The notes beneath the pieces were generated by a model. It worked only from the letters and a program-made list of their open reading frames with translations. It made no database searches and was not told the origin of the DNA. Shown here one piece after another: positions 62,501 through 64,000 of a stretch of 64,000 nt of DNA. Each line of letters opens with the position of its first letter. Within the stretch, counting starts at the first letter, position 1. This DNA comes from Tahibacter sp042701255 (GTDB taxonomy: Bacteria > Pseudomonadota > Gammaproteobacteria > Xanthomonadales > Rhodanobacteraceae), in NCBI RefSeq assembly GCF_042701255.1, contig NZ_CP170554.1:4154001-4218000 (forward strand). Direction: 5' to 3'. A program made the translations under genes and the position numbers.

Positions 62501-63982
62501 ATGATTTTCTGGCGCGTAAAGCCGCTCGACCAGATTCTGGAAACCGCAGAAAAGAAAGGCCTCAAGCGTCAGCTCGGCGCGCTGCAACTGACCATGCTCG
62601 GCATCGGCGCGATCATCGGCACCGGTATCTTCGTGCTGACGGCCGAGGCGGCGCAGAAAGCCGGCCCGGGCATGATGGTCGCGTTCGTGATCGCGGCCGT
62701 GGTCTGCGGCCTCGCCGCGCTGGCCTATGCGGAACTCGCGTCGATGGTGCCGGTTTCCGGCTCCGCCTATACCTATACCTATGCGGTGCTCGGTGAAGCG
62801 CTGGCCTGGATCGTCGGCTGGGCACTCGTGCTCGAGTACGCGGTCGCCGCCGGCGCCGTGGCCGTCGGCTGGTCGGGCTACGTCAATGGCCTGTTGAACG
62901 CCGCGAACATGAGTCTGCCGGCCTTCCTGCAGACCGGACCGCTCAACGGCGGCGGCTTCAATCTGCTGGCCTGCCTGATCTCGCTGGTCATCACCGGCCT
63001 GCTCGTGATCGGCACCTCCAAGAGCGCCTGGGTCAACGCGGTGCTCGTGACGATCAAGATCGCGGCACTCATCGCGTTCGTGATCATCGCCGTTCCGGCC
63101 GCGAAGGCCCCGAACTTCGAACCGTTCATGCCGACCGGATGGGGTACGCCCATGGGCGGCATCGGCGTGCTCGGTGCGGCCGCGTCGATCTTCTTCGCCT
63201 ACGTCGGCTTCGACGCCGTGTCGACCGCCGCGGAAGAAACCAAGAACCCGAACCGCAACATTCCGATCGGCCTGATCGGCTCGCTCGCGGTCTGCACGAT
63301 CTTCTACCTGCTGGTCGGCTACGGTGCGGTCGGCGCCGCCGGCGCACAGCCGCTCTACGACGCCGCCGGCAAGCTGCTCGAACCCGGTACCGACGCGATG
63401 GCTGCGGCCTGCATCAACTCCACCGTGCTGGTCTGCAGCAACGAGCCGCTGGCTCACGTGCTGCGCTCGCTGGACCACAACACCGTTGCCTATCTCGTCG
63501 GCATGGCCGCCAGCCTCGCCCTGCCCTCGGTCATCCTGATGATGATCTACGGCCAGACCCGCATCTTCTTCGTGATGTCGCGCGACGGCCTGCTGCCGGA
63601 GGTCTGCTCCAAGGTGCATCCGACCTTCCACACGCCGCACGTCATCACGATGATCACCGGTGTGTTCGTGTCGCTGTTCGCGGCGCTGTTCCCGGTCGGC
63701 ATACTGGCCGACATCTCCAACTCGGGAACCTTGTTCGCGTTCGTCATGGTGGCCGTCGGCGTCATGATCCTGCGCCGCACCCAGCCCGGCCGCGCGCGTC
63801 CGTTCCGCACGCCGCTGGTGTGGCTGGTCTGCCCGCTGGCCGTGCTCGGCTGCCTGCTGCTGTTCGTGAACCTGTCGATGAAGGCGCTTACCGTCTTCAG
63901 CTGCTGGACCGTGGTCGGCCTGATCGTTTACCTCGCCTACGGCATGCGCAACAGCGAGCTGGGCCGCCGCACCAACGGCTGA
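62501..63982 (+). CDS. APC-family amino acid permease
   Basis: A 493-aa inner-membrane transporter with about twelve hydrophobic segments. TMLGIGAIIGTGIFVLTAEA is the signature first helix (G-rich, substrate-binding), FFAYVGFDAVSTAAEETKNP the sixth-helix motif, and IYGQTRIFFVMSRDGLLP the conserved cytosolic loop. This matches the YfnA/CAT-like amino acid/polyamine/organocation group. ATG 62501 follows a strong GGAGGGG; an upstream in-frame start at 62414 is less likely. The exact amino acid is unknown. Confidence 0.92.
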   Translation: MIFWRVKPLDQILETAEKKGLKRQLGALQLTMLGIGAIIGTGIFVLTAEAAQKAGPGMMVAFVIAAVVCGLAALAYAELASMVPVSGSAYTYTYAVLGEALAWIVGWALVLEYAVAAGAVAVGWSGYVNGLLNAANMSLPAFLQTGPLNGGGFNLLACLISLVITGLLVIGTSKSAWVNAVLVTIKIAALIAFVIIAVPAAKAPNFEPFMPTGWGTPMGGIGVLGAAASIFFAYVGFDAVSTAAEETKNPNRNIPIGLIGSLAVCTIFYLLVGYGAVGAAGAQPLYDAAGKLLEPGTDAMAAACINSTVLVCSNEPLAHVLRSLDHNTVAYLVGMAASLALPSVILMMIYGQTRIFFVMSRDGLLPEVCSKVHPTFHTPHVITMITGVFVSLFAALFPVGILADISNSGTLFAFVMVAVGVMILRRTQPGRARPFRTPLVWLVCPLAVLGCLLLFVNLSMKALTVFSCWTVVGLIVYLAYGMRNSELGRRTNG

Positions 63983-64000
63983 GCCCGCTGCAACGGAGCC

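Noticed and set aside
1..64000. CRISPR arrays, insertion sequences, rRNA or complete tRNA genes
   Set aside because: None seen: no regularly spaced identical repeats, no transposase-like protein and no complete RNA gene signature.

Overview
The window is GC-rich gammaproteobacterial DNA. Gene content and order (metG followed by Rsx/Rnf A and B homologues, queA-tgt, efpL/yeiP, mrp, dcd, an RND efflux pair) suggest the Lysobacterales (Xanthomonadales), perhaps a Rhodanobacteraceae or Dokdonella-like organism. That placement is an inference from gene content; no database search was run.

Layout. 1-6.3 kb: the tail of a possible YigZ/IMPACT protein, an ABCB-type half transporter, an RND adaptor lipoprotein and an RND permease split by an apparent 1-nt deletion. 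6.4-11.4 kb: exported proteins of unknown role, dcd, mrp and a Cys-containing lipoprotein. 11.4-12 kb: gene-free DNA with an inverted pair of REP-like palindromes. 12-15.3 kb: metG, an RsxA-like protein and RsxB.

15.3-30.5 kb is an accessory island, and the most interesting part. It opens with a lower-GC pair (small membrane protein plus DUF2971 protein). A highly structured leader follows (terminator, competing stem, branched RNA) that resembles the C4/ash leader of P4-like phage satellites, in front of a 92-aa gene. Then come two long, nearly identical RHS-repeat proteins with unrelated C-terminal nuclease-like tips (17.5-21.1 and 26.6-30.2 kb), each followed by a small candidate immunity gene overlapping its stop by 4 nt. 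Between them lie decayed copies of the same module: broken copies of the 92-aa gene with its hairpin, a repeated promoter, and an orphan papain-like toxin tip that keeps its own 4-nt-overlapping zinc-ribbon candidate immunity gene. A beta-helix surface protein, a DUF1579 protein and a BamE-like small protein sit in the same island.

30.7-44.6 kb: an oversized Lnt-like protein, an SGNH hydrolase, and a run of small unrelated genes all on the plus strand (SRPBCC, VOC, DEDD exonuclease, DinB, zinc ribbon, GNAT), then a LuxR-type regulator and a Gly-rich secreted protein with a zincin motif. 44.6-46.9 kb: queA-tgt on the minus strand, without yajC-secDF in the usual next position. 46.9-53.1 kb: a large secreted repeat protein, then a minus-strand operon of ABC ATPase, ABC permease, DesK-type kinase, response regulator and a small membrane protein. 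53.3-64 kb: an orphan class III aminotransferase with a nested terminator, a P-loop protein, a 1.1-kb gene-free stretch, a secreted protein, a degenerate cyanophycinase-like protein, a GNAT enzyme, an SDR, efpL, a Nudix protein and an APC-family amino acid permease.
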